A DNA stretch of 6,973 nucleotides from contig DAOUQS010000107.1 in NCBI GenBank assembly GCA_030625465.1, positions 1 to 6,973 of the forward strand. Reading direction: 5' to 3'. Below are positions 1-6,591 of the stretch, piece by piece (the first letter of the stretch is position 1; the number at the start of each line of letters is the position of its first letter). The notes beneath the pieces were generated by a model. That model saw only the letters and a list, made by a program, of their open reading frames with translations. It ran no database searches and was not told the DNA's origin. The stretch is from Amylibacter sp. (GTDB lineage Bacteria; Pseudomonadota; Alphaproteobacteria; Rhodobacterales; Rhodobacteraceae). A program made the translations under genes and the position numbers.

Positions 1-422
1 CGGTGATTATTGCGCCCCGGCAAATCGCGGATTTCGGGGTAAAGCGAGCCGCCGTAGGCCACGTTGAATTCCTGAAAACCACGGCAAATACCCAGAACCG
101 GCACGCCCGCTTCCACGCATTCACGGATCAGGGGCAGCACCAGCGCATCGCGGCTACGATCAAACGTGCCGTGGGCATCTGTTGGCTCTTCGCCATATTC
201 ATGCGGATGCACATTGGGTCGCCCGCCGGTGAAAACAAACCCGTCCAGCCGTTCCACCAGTTCATGCACTTCACTGGCTTTATGCAAGGAAGGGATCACC
301 ACCGGAATAGCGTTGGAAACCTTTGAAATCGCTTCGATATTACTGACACCGGACGCCTGAACGGGATAGTCCCCTTCAATAAAATACGCGTTGCCTATAA
401 TGCCGACGATGGGTCTTTTCAT
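1..422 (-). CDS. Peptidase C26 / class-I glutamine amidotransferase-like hydrolase (PuuD-like), N-terminal part, cut by the window edge
   Basis: The first 140 residues are visible; the gene continues beyond base 1. It begins MKRPIVGIIGNAYF. It carries FVFTGGRPNVHPHEYGE (residues 62-78), the glycine-rich loop plus NV-P-x-Y segment typical of gamma-glutamyl-gamma-aminobutyrate hydrolases. The nucleophile elbow GICRGFQ (111-117) puts the catalytic Cys at 113, close to its place in E. coli PuuD. The His and Glu of the triad would lie in the missing part. The family cleaves gamma-glutamyl amide bonds, as in putrescine/GABA breakdown, and is cytoplasmic; the actual substrate here is unknown. The ATG at 422 is the natural start because the family N-terminus (K-P-x-I-G-I) follows at once, though only a weak ribosome site is seen. 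It lies 76 bases downstream of the GlcG-family gene on the same strand, so it may be co-transcribed or have its own control site in the gap. Confidence 0.85.
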   Translation of the reverse strand, partial: MKRPIVGIIGNAYFIEGDYPVQASGVSNIEAISKVSNAIPVVIPSLHKASEVHELVERLDGFVFTGGRPNVHPHEYGEEPTDAHGTFDRSRDALVLPLIRECVEAGVPVLGICRGFQEFNVAYGGSLYPEIRDLPGRNNH

Positions 423-440
423 TGCCTAAAACTCTGACTG

Positions 441-455
441 GATTGAATTTCAATC
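441..455. promoter_or_regulatory. 15-base palindrome upstream of the C26 hydrolase gene, possible operator
   Basis: GATTGAATTTCAATC is a perfect 7-base inverted repeat around one central base, 18 bases upstream of the hydrolase start codon. The core TGAATTTCA (444-452) recurs at 465-473, 21 bases away, which is about two helical turns. A further pair, ATTGCCT (421-427) and AGGCAAT (473-479), flanks the whole block as an inverted repeat and overlaps the start codon. A one-base loop argues against an RNA hairpin for the 15-mer, so a DNA-binding site is the likelier reading. No regulator can be named, and chance occurrence in AT-rich spacer DNA is possible. Confidence 0.35.
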
Positions 456-498
456 GGTATCGCATGAATTTCAGGCAATGAAAATCGGTTATTTAGCT

Positions 499-927
499 TT
501 AGGCATCGGCCGATAATCCAGCGGCTTCAACCCCGGCAACAGCCGCCAGCACATCATTTTCAGAGCTGTCACCCGTGACCCCGACAGCCCCGATCACATT
601 GCCTTTCTTGTCGCGCACCAGAACACCGCCCGGCACGGGGATAATCCGCCCGCCATAAACCCCGTTCAAAGCGTCCACAAAATAGGCCTGCTGTTCGGCG
701 CGTTCCATCAACTTGGATGATGCCATACCCAACTGGATCGCTGCGTTTGCCTTGCCGTCCGCGATGGCAAAACGACCGGGGGCCGCACCGTCCTGGCGTT
801 CAAACGCCTTACAATGCCCGCCTGCATCCAGCACAATCACCGCCAAAGGTTTCAACCCCAGTTCCTTGCCCTTGGCAAAAGCCTGATTAATGATGCGTTT
901 CGCTTTATTCGATGTAATCTCAGCCAT
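499..927 (-). CDS. glcG: GlcG/HbpS-family (DUF336, haem-binding type) small protein
   Basis: This is a complete 142-residue protein of the GlcG/HbpS fold (Pfam Haem_degrading). Family signatures are the strand-turn [20 protein letters not shown] (residues 28-47), the helix with IADGKANAA (55-63) and the closing [20 protein letters not shown] (97-116) followed by [13 protein letters not shown]. The length is usual (E. coli GlcG is 134 residues). There is no signal peptide or membrane segment, so it is probably cytoplasmic, unlike secreted HbpS. E. coli glcG sits in the glycolate operon beside glcB, but its biochemical role is not settled; haem binding is known for some relatives. The gene starts inside the end of glcB: the eight bases ATGGCTGA hold this start and the glcB stop, so translational coupling is likely. 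AAGGA seven bases before the ATG supports the start. Family assignment is firm; function is not. Confidence 0.87.
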   Translation of the reverse strand: MAEITSNKAKRIINQAFAKGKELGLKPLAVIVLDAGGHCKAFERQDGAAPGRFAIADGKANAAIQLGMASSKLMERAEQQAYFVDALNGVYGGRIIPVPGGVLVRDKKGNVIGAVGVTGDSSENDVLAAVAGVEAAGLSADA

Positions 928-3064
928 TTTGCATTCCTTTCAGTTCCAGTCTGCGCGCGTGCAGTACAGGTTCAGTATAACCGGAAGGCTGCACCGTGCC
1001 TAGGAACACCAGGTCACATGCAGCCTGAAAAGCGACGCCTGAATAATCAGGGGCCATCGGTGTATAGGTTGCATCACCGGCATTTTGCCCATCAACAACC
1101 TCGGCCATACGGCGCATAATATCCATCACCTGCGCTTTGCTGACCACCCCGTGGTGCAACCAGTTGGCAATATGCTGGCTGGAAATACGGCAGGTTGCAC
1201 GATCTTCCATCAGACCGACATTGTTAATGTCCGGCACTTTGGAACAACCGACACCTGCATCAACCCAACGCACCACATAACCCAATATGCCTTGCGCATT
1301 GTTTTCAACTTCGCGTGCCACTTCTTCTTCCGACCAGTTTTGCCCTTTGGCCACTGGAATTTGCAGGATCGTGTCCACATCCGCACGTTTGCCACCCTTG
1401 GCTATTTCGGCCTGGCGGGCTTTCACATCGACCTTGTGGTAATGCGTTGCGTGCAATGTCGCCGCTGTCGGGCTTGGCACCCATGCGCAATTTGCGCCTG
1501 ACATCGGGTGGCCGATTTTTTGTTCCAACATATCGGCCATCAGGTCGGGCATCGCCCACATGCCTTTGCCGATCTGCGCTTTACCCTGCAAACCACAAGC
1601 CAGCCCCACATCGACGTTTTGATCTTCATAGGCCCCGATCCACGGTTCATTCTTGATGTCGCCTTTGCGTAAAAACGGCCCCGCTTCCATCGAGGTGTGA
1701 ATTTCGTCACCCGTACGATCCAGAAAGCCTGTGTTGATGAACGCCACACGATGTTTTGCCGCACGAATACATTCTTTCAGGTTCACCGTGGTGCGGCGTT
1801 CCTCATCCATAATGCCGACTTTCACAGTATATTGCGGCAGACCCAAAGCGGCTTCCACAAAGCTGAAAATCTCGTCGGTAAAGGCCACTTCTTCCGGCCC
1901 GTGCATTTTCGGCTTCACGATATAAACCGAGCCATGCACAGAATTGCCGCTGTCGCATTTCAGATCGTGGATCGCAATCATAATGGTACACATGGCATCC
2001 ATCAGACCCTCGCCCACTTCCAGACCGTCACGATCCAGAATTGCAGGGTTTGTCATCAAATGGCCGACATTGAGCACCAGCATCAAAGACCGGCCTTTCA
2101 ACGGCAGATCATTCCCGTCAGCCCCGGTAAACACACGGTCCGCGTGCATATCGCGGGTCACCGTTTTACCGCCCTTATCAAAGCTTTCCGTCAGATCACC
2201 GCGCATCAGGCCCAGCCAGTTGGAATAGGCCAAAACCTTGTCCTCGGCATCCACGGCGGCCACTGAATCCTCGCAATCCATAATCGTTGACATCGCACTT
2301 TCAAGCGTAACATCGGCAACACCGGCCTTGTCTGCGGCACCGATAATATGATCACGATCAATGACCAGCTCGATATGCAAACCGTTGTTGACCAGCAGGA
2401 TTGATGCAGGCTTTGCCGCGTCGCCCGTGTATCCGGCAAATTGCGCAGGATCGGCAAGACCGGTCGCATCCGCAAGCAAAGCCCCGTTTTGAACCGAATA
2501 GGCGGCAATATCGCCGTGGCTGCCGCCCGCAAGTGGCACAGCATCATCCAAAAAGCCTTTGGCCCAGGCAATCACTTGCGCCCCGCGCGCCGCATCATAG
2601 CCTTTGCCGGCAGGTTTTGATCCCATTGCATCGGTGCCGTAAAGCGCGTCATACAAGCTGCCCCAACGGGCGTTTGCCGCATTCAGCGCGAAACGCGCAT
2701 TCATGATCGGTACCACCAGTTGTGCGCCCGGAACATTGGCAATCTCGGGGTCTACATTCGCGGTTTCAATGGCAAAATCCGGGCCAACAGGCACCAGATA
2801 ACCAATTTCGGTCAGATATGATTTATAAGCTGCAAAATCAAAATCCTGGCCTTTATGCGCGATATGCCATGCATCTATTTGCGACTGTATCTCGGCACGT
2901 TTTTCCAGCAAAGCACGGTTTTTAGGGCCTTTTTCATGCACCAGATCAGACAGGCCTTTCCAAAACTGCCCTTGGTTTACACCCGTCCCCGGCAATGCCT
3001 TGCCTTCAATAAAATCGACAAGCCGCGCGTCGACTTGCAAGCCGTGTTTTTCGATACGTTCCAT
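920..3064 (-). CDS. glcB: Malate synthase G, with the catalytic arginine position changed to leucine
   Basis: Malate synthase G condenses acetyl-CoA with glyoxylate to give malate in the glyoxylate shunt and glycolate use (cytoplasmic). At 714 residues from the ATG at 3064 it matches the family (E. coli 723). Conserved blocks run end to end: LPGTG near the start, [122 protein letters not shown] and NGLMED-to-GYTEP at the C-terminus. The Mg ligands Glu421 and Asp449 and the catalytic base Asp621 are present (E. coli 427, 455, 631), as is Cys607. Oddity: the segment that reads RNVGHLMT in E. coli and M. tuberculosis reads LNVGHLMT here (codon CTC at 2072-2074), so Arg338 is replaced by Leu331. 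The enzyme may be impaired, or one base may be wrong. The start could also be ATG 3067 or 3070 or TTG 3076; GGAG six bases upstream favours 3064. Confidence 0.97.
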   Translation of the reverse strand: MERIEKHGLQVDARLVDFIEGKALPGTGVNQGQFWKGLSDLVHEKGPKNRALLEKRAEIQSQIDAWHIAHKGQDFDFAAYKSYLTEIGYLVPVGPDFAIETANVDPEIANVPGAQLVVPIMNARFALNAANARWGSLYDALYGTDAMGSKPAGKGYDAARGAQVIAWAKGFLDDAVPLAGGSHGDIAAYSVQNGALLADATGLADPAQFAGYTGDAAKPASILLVNNGLHIELVIDRDHIIGAADKAGVADVTLESAMSTIMDCEDSVAAVDAEDKVLAYSNWLGLMRGDLTESFDKGGKTVTRDMHADRVFTGADGNDLPLKGRSLMLVLNVGHLMTNPAILDRDGLEVGEGLMDAMCTIMIAIHDLKCDSGNSVHGSVYIVKPKMHGPEEVAFTDEIFSFVEAALGLPQYTVKVGIMDEERRTTVNLKECIRAAKHRVAFINTGFLDRTGDEIHTSMEAGPFLRKGDIKNEPWIGAYEDQNVDVGLACGLQGKAQIGKGMWAMPDLMADMLEQKIGHPMSGANCAWVPSPTAATLHATHYHKVDVKARQAEIAKGGKRADVDTILQIPVAKGQNWSEEEVAREVENNAQGILGYVVRWVDAGVGCSKVPDINNVGLMEDRATCRISSQHIANWLHHGVVSKAQVMDIMRRMAEVVDGQNAGDATYTPMAPDYSGVAFQAACDLVFLGTVQPSGYTEPVLHARRLELKGMQNG
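935..939 (-). promoter_or_regulatory. Ribosome binding site of the GlcG-family gene, inside the glcB 3' end
   Basis: AAGGA on the minus strand lies seven bases upstream of the ATG at 927 and is within the last codons of glcB. It fixes the start that overlaps the glcB stop and fits reinitiation by ribosomes finishing glcB. Confidence 0.6.
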
Positions 3065-3070
3065 CATCAT

Positions 3071-3074
3071 CTCC
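3071..3074 (-). promoter_or_regulatory. Ribosome binding site that decides the glcB start
   Basis: The minus strand reads TTTTGGAG followed by three ATG codons in a row and GAACGT. GGAG touches the first ATG (3070), stands three bases from the second (3067) and six bases from the third (3064). Usual Shine-Dalgarno spacing therefore favours the third ATG. The upstream TTG at 3076 overlaps the GGAG itself and is unlikely as a start. Confidence 0.5.
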
Positions 3075-3076
3075 AA

Positions 3077-3272
3077 AATACGTAAACATTCAATATTGGT
3101 AATATAAACTTACCAATATGAAGGCAAGTGTGAATTTTCCTGTTCGGAAAGGGGCTACCACGCTTGGAAATAAATCGCAAGAATTCAGTATACATTTGTA
3201 TGCAGTATTATTTACCCTTGAATATACCGCCCAATAGGTCACATCTAGCCAAAAGATAAAACGGAATCCGAA
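3077..3272. other. Divergent intergenic region between glcB and pepN
   Basis: This AT-rich spacer must hold the promoters of both divergent genes. Besides the 3093-3119 repeat it contains TTTCC-N5-GGAAA (3136-3150), a short palindrome ATACA-TT-TGTAT (3190-3201), and CAGTAT repeated directly at 3186 and 3203 (17 bases apart). No clear consensus promoter for pepN could be picked: TATTAT at 3206-3211 and TATACA at 3189-3194 are -10-like, but neither has a good -35 partner at 16-18 bases. I see no tRNA, small gene or terminator here. Confidence 0.45.
3093..3119. promoter_or_regulatory. Perfect 10-base inverted repeat upstream of glcB, likely operator
   Basis: ATATTGGTAA (3093-3102) and TTACCAATAT (3110-3119) are exact reverse complements separated by seven bases; with one bulged base the match extends three more pairs on the outside. 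The near edge is 28 bases upstream of the favoured glcB ATG. On the minus strand, TTGCCT (3122-3127) followed after 17 bases by TATTAC (3099-3104) is a weak possible -35/-10 pair, and its -10 would lie inside the repeat, fitting a repressor site. The TGGT and ACCA halves are 11 bases apart, too far for the compact FadR/GlcC-type GntR operator. An mRNA hairpin (10 pairs, AU-rich, 7-base loop) is an alternative reading if transcription starts upstream. Confidence 0.5.
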
Positions 3273-5837
3273 ATGCGCCCACTTGAAGCCCCGACCATTC
3301 ATCTTGCTGATTATAAACAACCCGCGTTTTGGGTTGATCATGTTGATCTGGCTTTCAAACTTGACCCCAAAGCAACGCGGGTCAGTTCTAAAATCAAATT
3401 TCGCGGTAATACTGATCGCACAGACGGCCCGCATGATTTGCGTCTGGATGGCCGCAATCTGAAACTGGTCAGCGCATCCATTGACGGGCGCAACCTGAAC
3501 AAAGACGAGGTATTGCAAGACGCCGAAGGCCTGACAATTCCCGCTGATCTTGTGCCGCAAAGCGGCTTTCTTTGGCAAGCAGAAGTGGAAATAAATCCCG
3601 CCGGCAACACCGCCCTAGAGGGACTTTATATGTCGAACGGCATGTATTGCACCCAGTGCGAAGCACAGGGCTTTCGCAAAATCACCTACTACCCCGACCG
3701 CCCCGATGTGATGGCAACCTTCGACGTGACCATAACCGGCGACACCCCCGTTTTGCTGTCCAACGGCAACAAACTGGAACATGGGGTTTGGCACGACCCG
3801 TGGCCAAAACCGGCCTATCTGTTCGCGCTGGTCGCCGGTGATCTGGTTTCTTATGACGACACATTCACCACGCGTTCCGGTCGCCACGTTGACCTGCAAA
3901 TCTTTGTCCGCAATGGCGACCAAGACAAATGCGCCTATGCGATGGACGCGCTGAAACGCTCGATGACATGGGATGAACAGGTTTACGGCCGCGAATACGA
4001 TCTTGACCTGTTCATGATCGTCGCTGTTGATGATTTCAACATGGGTGCGATGGAAAACAAGGGCCTGAACGTGTTCAATTCCAAGTATGTTTTAGCCAGC
4101 CCTGAAACCGCCACCGATCGCGATTACGAATCAATTGAGGGCATTATCGCCCACGAATATTTCCACAACTGGACCGGCAACCGCATCACCTGTCGCGACT
4201 GGTTCCAGCTATGCCTGAAAGAGGGCCTGACCGTGTTTCGCGACCAGCAGTTCTCGGGTGATATGCGCAGCCATTCGGTGACACGCATCAACGAAGTGCT
4301 GCAACTGCGCGCCCGCCAATTCCGCGAGGATGCAGGCCCCTTGGCCCATCCTGTGCGCCCAGAAAAATACATCGAGATCAACAACTTCTATACCGCCACC
4401 GTCTACGAAAAAGGTGCTGAACTGATCGGCATGTTAAAGCTTCTGGTCGGGGATAACGGCTATGACCAAGCACTTGATCTGTACTTTGACCGCCACGACG
4501 GGCAAGCCTGCACCATCGAAGACTGGATCACCGTTTTCGAAGATGCCTGCAAGCGTGATTTAAGCCAGTTCAAACTGTGGTATGCGCAGGCAGGTACCCC
4601 GCGCGTAAAAGTCACCGAAAGCTTTGATAACGGCGACTATACACTGACATTTGCGCAATCCAACGCACCCACCCCGCAACAAGATAACAAACAACCGCAA
4701 GTCATTCCGATCAGGGTCGGCTTTCTGGATGCACAGGGCAATGAACCGGTCGCAGAACAGGTGTTTGAACTGACAAAAACCGCGCAAAGCTTCACCACGT
4801 CAGGCTTTGACGCCAAACCAATGCCGTCAATCCTGCGCGGTTTTTCCGCCCCGGTGATCTTGGATCATGCGCAAAGCAATGACACGCTGGGCTTTCTTCT
4901 GGCCCATGACCCCGACCCGTTCAACAAATGGGAAGCTGGCCGCACGCTGGCCACTGATCTGTTGACCCGCATGGTGCTAAACGGCGCCAAACCAGACCCC
5001 GCATTCCTGTCCGCCATGCACAAGATTGCAACCGACGATAGCCTAGCACCCGCCTACCGCGCTTTGCTACTGGCCCTACCATCCGAAGATGCTTTGGCGC
5101 AAAGCGTGTTGGACAAAGGCCAGACCCCGGACCCCGACAAAATCTATGCTGCCCGCCAAAGCCTGTCTTTGGCCATTGCGCAAAATATCGGTCGCGATCT
5201 GGGCGATCTTTATCACGCCATGGCGGTTCAGGGTGCCTATGCCCCGACCGCAACCGACGCGGGCAAACGCAGCCTGCGCGCAGCCGCCTTGGGGCTTTTG
5301 ACCAAGCTGGAACCGGATGCAAGTACCGCCAAAGCCCAGTTCAAAGCCGCCGATAACATGACCGAACAACTATCGGCCTTGGCGATTTTGATCCATGCGG
5401 GGCAAGGCACGGCTGCGACCTCTGCTTTTTATGGCCAATGGAAAGACGACCGTTTGGTGATCGACAAATGGTTTGCCATTCAGGCCGGCAGTGCTGCACC
5501 AGACGCCGCCCTTGCCATTGCCACCGCACTTTCCAGCCACGCTGATTTCGACTGGAAAAACCCCAACCGTTTTCGCAGCCTGATCGGCCCGTTCGCGATG
5601 AACCCGGCCGCATTTCATGCGCCAGACGGCAAAGGTTACGCCTTTATTGCCGACTGGCTGATCAAACTTGACCCGTTAAATCCGCAAACCACCGCACGCA
5701 TGTGCGGGCTGTTTGAAAGCTGGCGCAGGTATGATGCAAACCGCCAAGCCCTACAAAAGACGCAACTGGAACGCATTGCAAATATGCCGAACCTGTCAAA
5801 AGACAGCGCCGAGATTATTGGCAAGATACTGGGATAA
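3273..5837 (+). CDS. pepN: Aminopeptidase N (M1 family zinc metallopeptidase)
   Basis: PepN removes N-terminal amino acids from peptides in the late steps of cytoplasmic protein turnover. This protein has 854 residues, against 870 in E. coli. The zinc site is complete: HEYFH at 294-298 with the third ligand Glu317 in LKEGLTVFRDQ, and Glu295 as catalytic base. GAMEN (258-262) binds the free N-terminus, CTQCEAQGFR supplies Gln128 and Glu130 (E. coli Gln119 and Glu121), and Tyr378 in TVYEKGAE is the transition-state tyrosine. The order is N-terminal beta domain (to about 190), thermolysin-like domain (about 190-440), small beta domain (to about 545) and C-terminal helical domain with NNMTEQLSALA and NPNRFRSLIGPFAMNPAAFH. 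No signal peptide is seen. The ATG at 3273 is followed by the expected N-terminus; a weak GGA lies upstream. It is divergent from glcB and probably has its own promoter. No missing or odd key residues. Confidence 0.97.
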   Translation: MRPLEAPTIHLADYKQPAFWVDHVDLAFKLDPKATRVSSKIKFRGNTDRTDGPHDLRLDGRNLKLVSASIDGRNLNKDEVLQDAEGLTIPADLVPQSGFLWQAEVEINPAGNTALEGLYMSNGMYCTQCEAQGFRKITYYPDRPDVMATFDVTITGDTPVLLSNGNKLEHGVWHDPWPKPAYLFALVAGDLVSYDDTFTTRSGRHVDLQIFVRNGDQDKCAYAMDALKRSMTWDEQVYGREYDLDLFMIVAVDDFNMGAMENKGLNVFNSKYVLASPETATDRDYESIEGIIAHEYFHNWTGNRITCRDWFQLCLKEGLTVFRDQQFSGDMRSHSVTRINEVLQLRARQFREDAGPLAHPVRPEKYIEINNFYTATVYEKGAELIGMLKLLVGDNGYDQALDLYFDRHDGQACTIEDWITVFEDACKRDLSQFKLWYAQAGTPRVKVTESFDNGDYTLTFAQSNAPTPQQDNKQPQVIPIRVGFLDAQGNEPVAEQVFELTKTAQSFTTSGFDAKPMPSILRGFSAPVILDHAQSNDTLGFLLAHDPDPFNKWEAGRTLATDLLTRMVLNGAKPDPAFLSAMHKIATDDSLAPAYRALLLALPSEDALAQSVLDKGQTPDPDKIYAARQSLSLAIAQNIGRDLGDLYHAMAVQGAYAPTATDAGKRSLRAAALGLLTKLEPDASTAKAQFKAADNMTEQLSALAILIHAGQGTAATSAFYGQWKDDRLVIDKWFAIQAGSAAPDAALAIATALSSHADFDWKNPNRFRSLIGPFAMNPAAFHAPDGKGYAFIADWLIKLDPLNPQTTARMCGLFESWRRYDANRQALQKTQLERIANMPNLSKDSAEIIGKILG

Positions 5838-5888
5838 ATAAAAAATACCGGCTTTGCGAAAAAAGTGACGCGGAATCTCAAAGTTCTG

Positions 5889-5909
5889 TGCTAGGCTACA
5901 TTTGCTAGG
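5889..5909 (+). repeat. Direct repeat of TGCTAGG upstream of the cupin gene
   Basis: TGCTAGG occurs at 5889-5895 and again at 5903-5909, in the 89-base gap after pepN. CTAG is generally scarce in bacterial DNA, so two copies 14 bases apart stand out slightly. The first copy resembles an extended -10 (TGC followed by TAGGCT) but has no good -35. It may be part of the cupin promoter or chance. Confidence 0.25.
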
Positions 5910-5913
5910 ATAG

Positions 5914-5918
5914 AGGAG
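5914..5918 (+). promoter_or_regulatory. Strong ribosome binding site of the cupin gene
   Basis: AGGAG, within GAGGAG, stands eight bases upstream of the ATG at 5927. It is the clearest Shine-Dalgarno sequence in the window and fixes the cupin start. It also suggests that the gene is translated independently of pepN. Confidence 0.7.
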
Positions 5919-5926
5919 AATATAAA

Positions 5927-6526
5927 ATGACTCTCTACAAAGTCTTTTACGATGTATTGGCAGACCTTGCCGATCTGTTTGACGGCGAAAACCATATCGG
6001 CGGGCATGAGGCCGCACAAGCCTTGCGCGCCATTACCGGCAAAGTTCACACACCTTTATTGCCCGCCCATCAGGTTTTACCCAAAACCATTGAAACCGCC
6101 CTATCCATAAACCCCCTGCCAATAGCCGCAAAAATAACCAAGGTTATGCCGCTGATTGACTGGCACCATTCGGGCATGGCTGACGGGCGTATCCGGCAGG
6201 AAATCTCCAGGCATATGGCCACCGCTGAATTGATTGGCCCTGATGGTATGATCTTTTGCGAAACGGTTCGCGTGGGCCTGTTTATGCAATCTGCCAACCT
6301 TGATTATGTCACCCGTAAACATGCCGCCGAAGAAACATTTGTAATGCTTGGCGGCTCTGCTTATTGGCAAGCGGATGACACCACGCCAAGACTCTGCAAA
6401 CCGGGCGATATGATCTACCATTCGTCCAATACGCCCCATTCCAGCACCACCAAAGACGAACCCTTTATCGCCGCATGGCGTTGGACAGGCGACATCGGCT
6501 ATGATCTCTATACGTTAACGGGTTAA
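5927..6526 (+). CDS. Cupin protein of the DMSP-lyase (DddL/DddQ-like) family, with an altered active-site motif
   Basis: A 199-residue cytoplasmic-looking protein with a C-terminal cupin barrel. Residues 125-143, LDYVTRKHAAEETFVMLGG, line up with the HxHxxxExYxxxxG motif of DMSP-lyase cupins. His132, Glu136 and Gly143 fall in register, but the first His is Arg130 and the catalytic Tyr is Phe138. The second cupin motif, KPGDMIYHSSNTPHSSTT (158-175), carries His165 and His171, and the end AAWRWTGDIG resembles the C-terminus of DddL-type proteins. True family members cleave DMSP to dimethyl sulfide and acrylate with a bound metal. Given the changed residues, this one may bind a different ligand or do another reaction. 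The N-terminal half is helical and of family type by general pattern only. The neighbours pepN and gatB give no pathway clue; no DMSP or acrylate genes are visible. Family placement comes from remembered motifs and is moderately sure; lyase activity is doubtful. Confidence 0.65.
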   Translation: MTLYKVFYDVLADLADLFDGENHIGGHEAAQALRAITGKVHTPLLPAHQVLPKTIETALSINPLPIAAKITKVMPLIDWHHSGMADGRIRQEISRHMATAELIGPDGMIFCETVRVGLFMQSANLDYVTRKHAAEETFVMLGGSAYWQADDTTPRLCKPGDMIYHSSNTPHSSTTKDEPFIAAWRWTGDIGYDLYTLTG

Positions 6527-6563
6527 AACCCCTTGCCCCGCGCCCTTTGTCAGCTTAAAACCC

Positions 6564-6580
6564 ACCGACAAAAACCGACA
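6564..6580 (+). repeat. Short direct repeat ACCGACA before gatB
   Basis: ACCGACA occurs at 6564-6570 and 6574-6580, one helical turn apart, in the 65-base gap between the cupin and gatB. The second copy runs into the gatB ribosome site (AGGGA, 6580-6584, seven bases before the ATG). A role in gatB control is possible, but chance is equally likely. No terminator hairpin is seen in this gap. Confidence 0.2.
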
Positions 6581-6591
6581 GGGATAGACCC

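Noticed and set aside
3..326. A plus-strand open frame at the left edge
   Set aside because: It is antisense to the hydrolase gene, which carries the clear GICRGFQ nucleophile motif on the minus strand.
1697..2266. A 189-codon plus-strand open frame opposite glcB
   Set aside because: It is wholly antisense to a well-conserved part of malate synthase G, is rich in His and Gln as mirror frames of such genes often are, and shows no family motif.
3076..3076. TTG at 3076 as the glcB start
   Set aside because: It overlaps the GGAG ribosome site and is followed by three ATG codons, of which the one at 3064 has normal spacing.
3090..3578. A 162-codon minus-strand open frame across the glcB-pepN spacer and the pepN 5' end
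   Set aside because: Most of it is antisense to the clearly real pepN N-terminus, it starts inside pepN, and its translation resembles no family I know. It would also fill the divergent promoter region.
5838..5926. A possible terminator after pepN
   Set aside because: The A-rich stretch (5836-5846) and the CCGGC nearby form no stable hairpin followed by a T run on the plus strand, so no terminator can be called.
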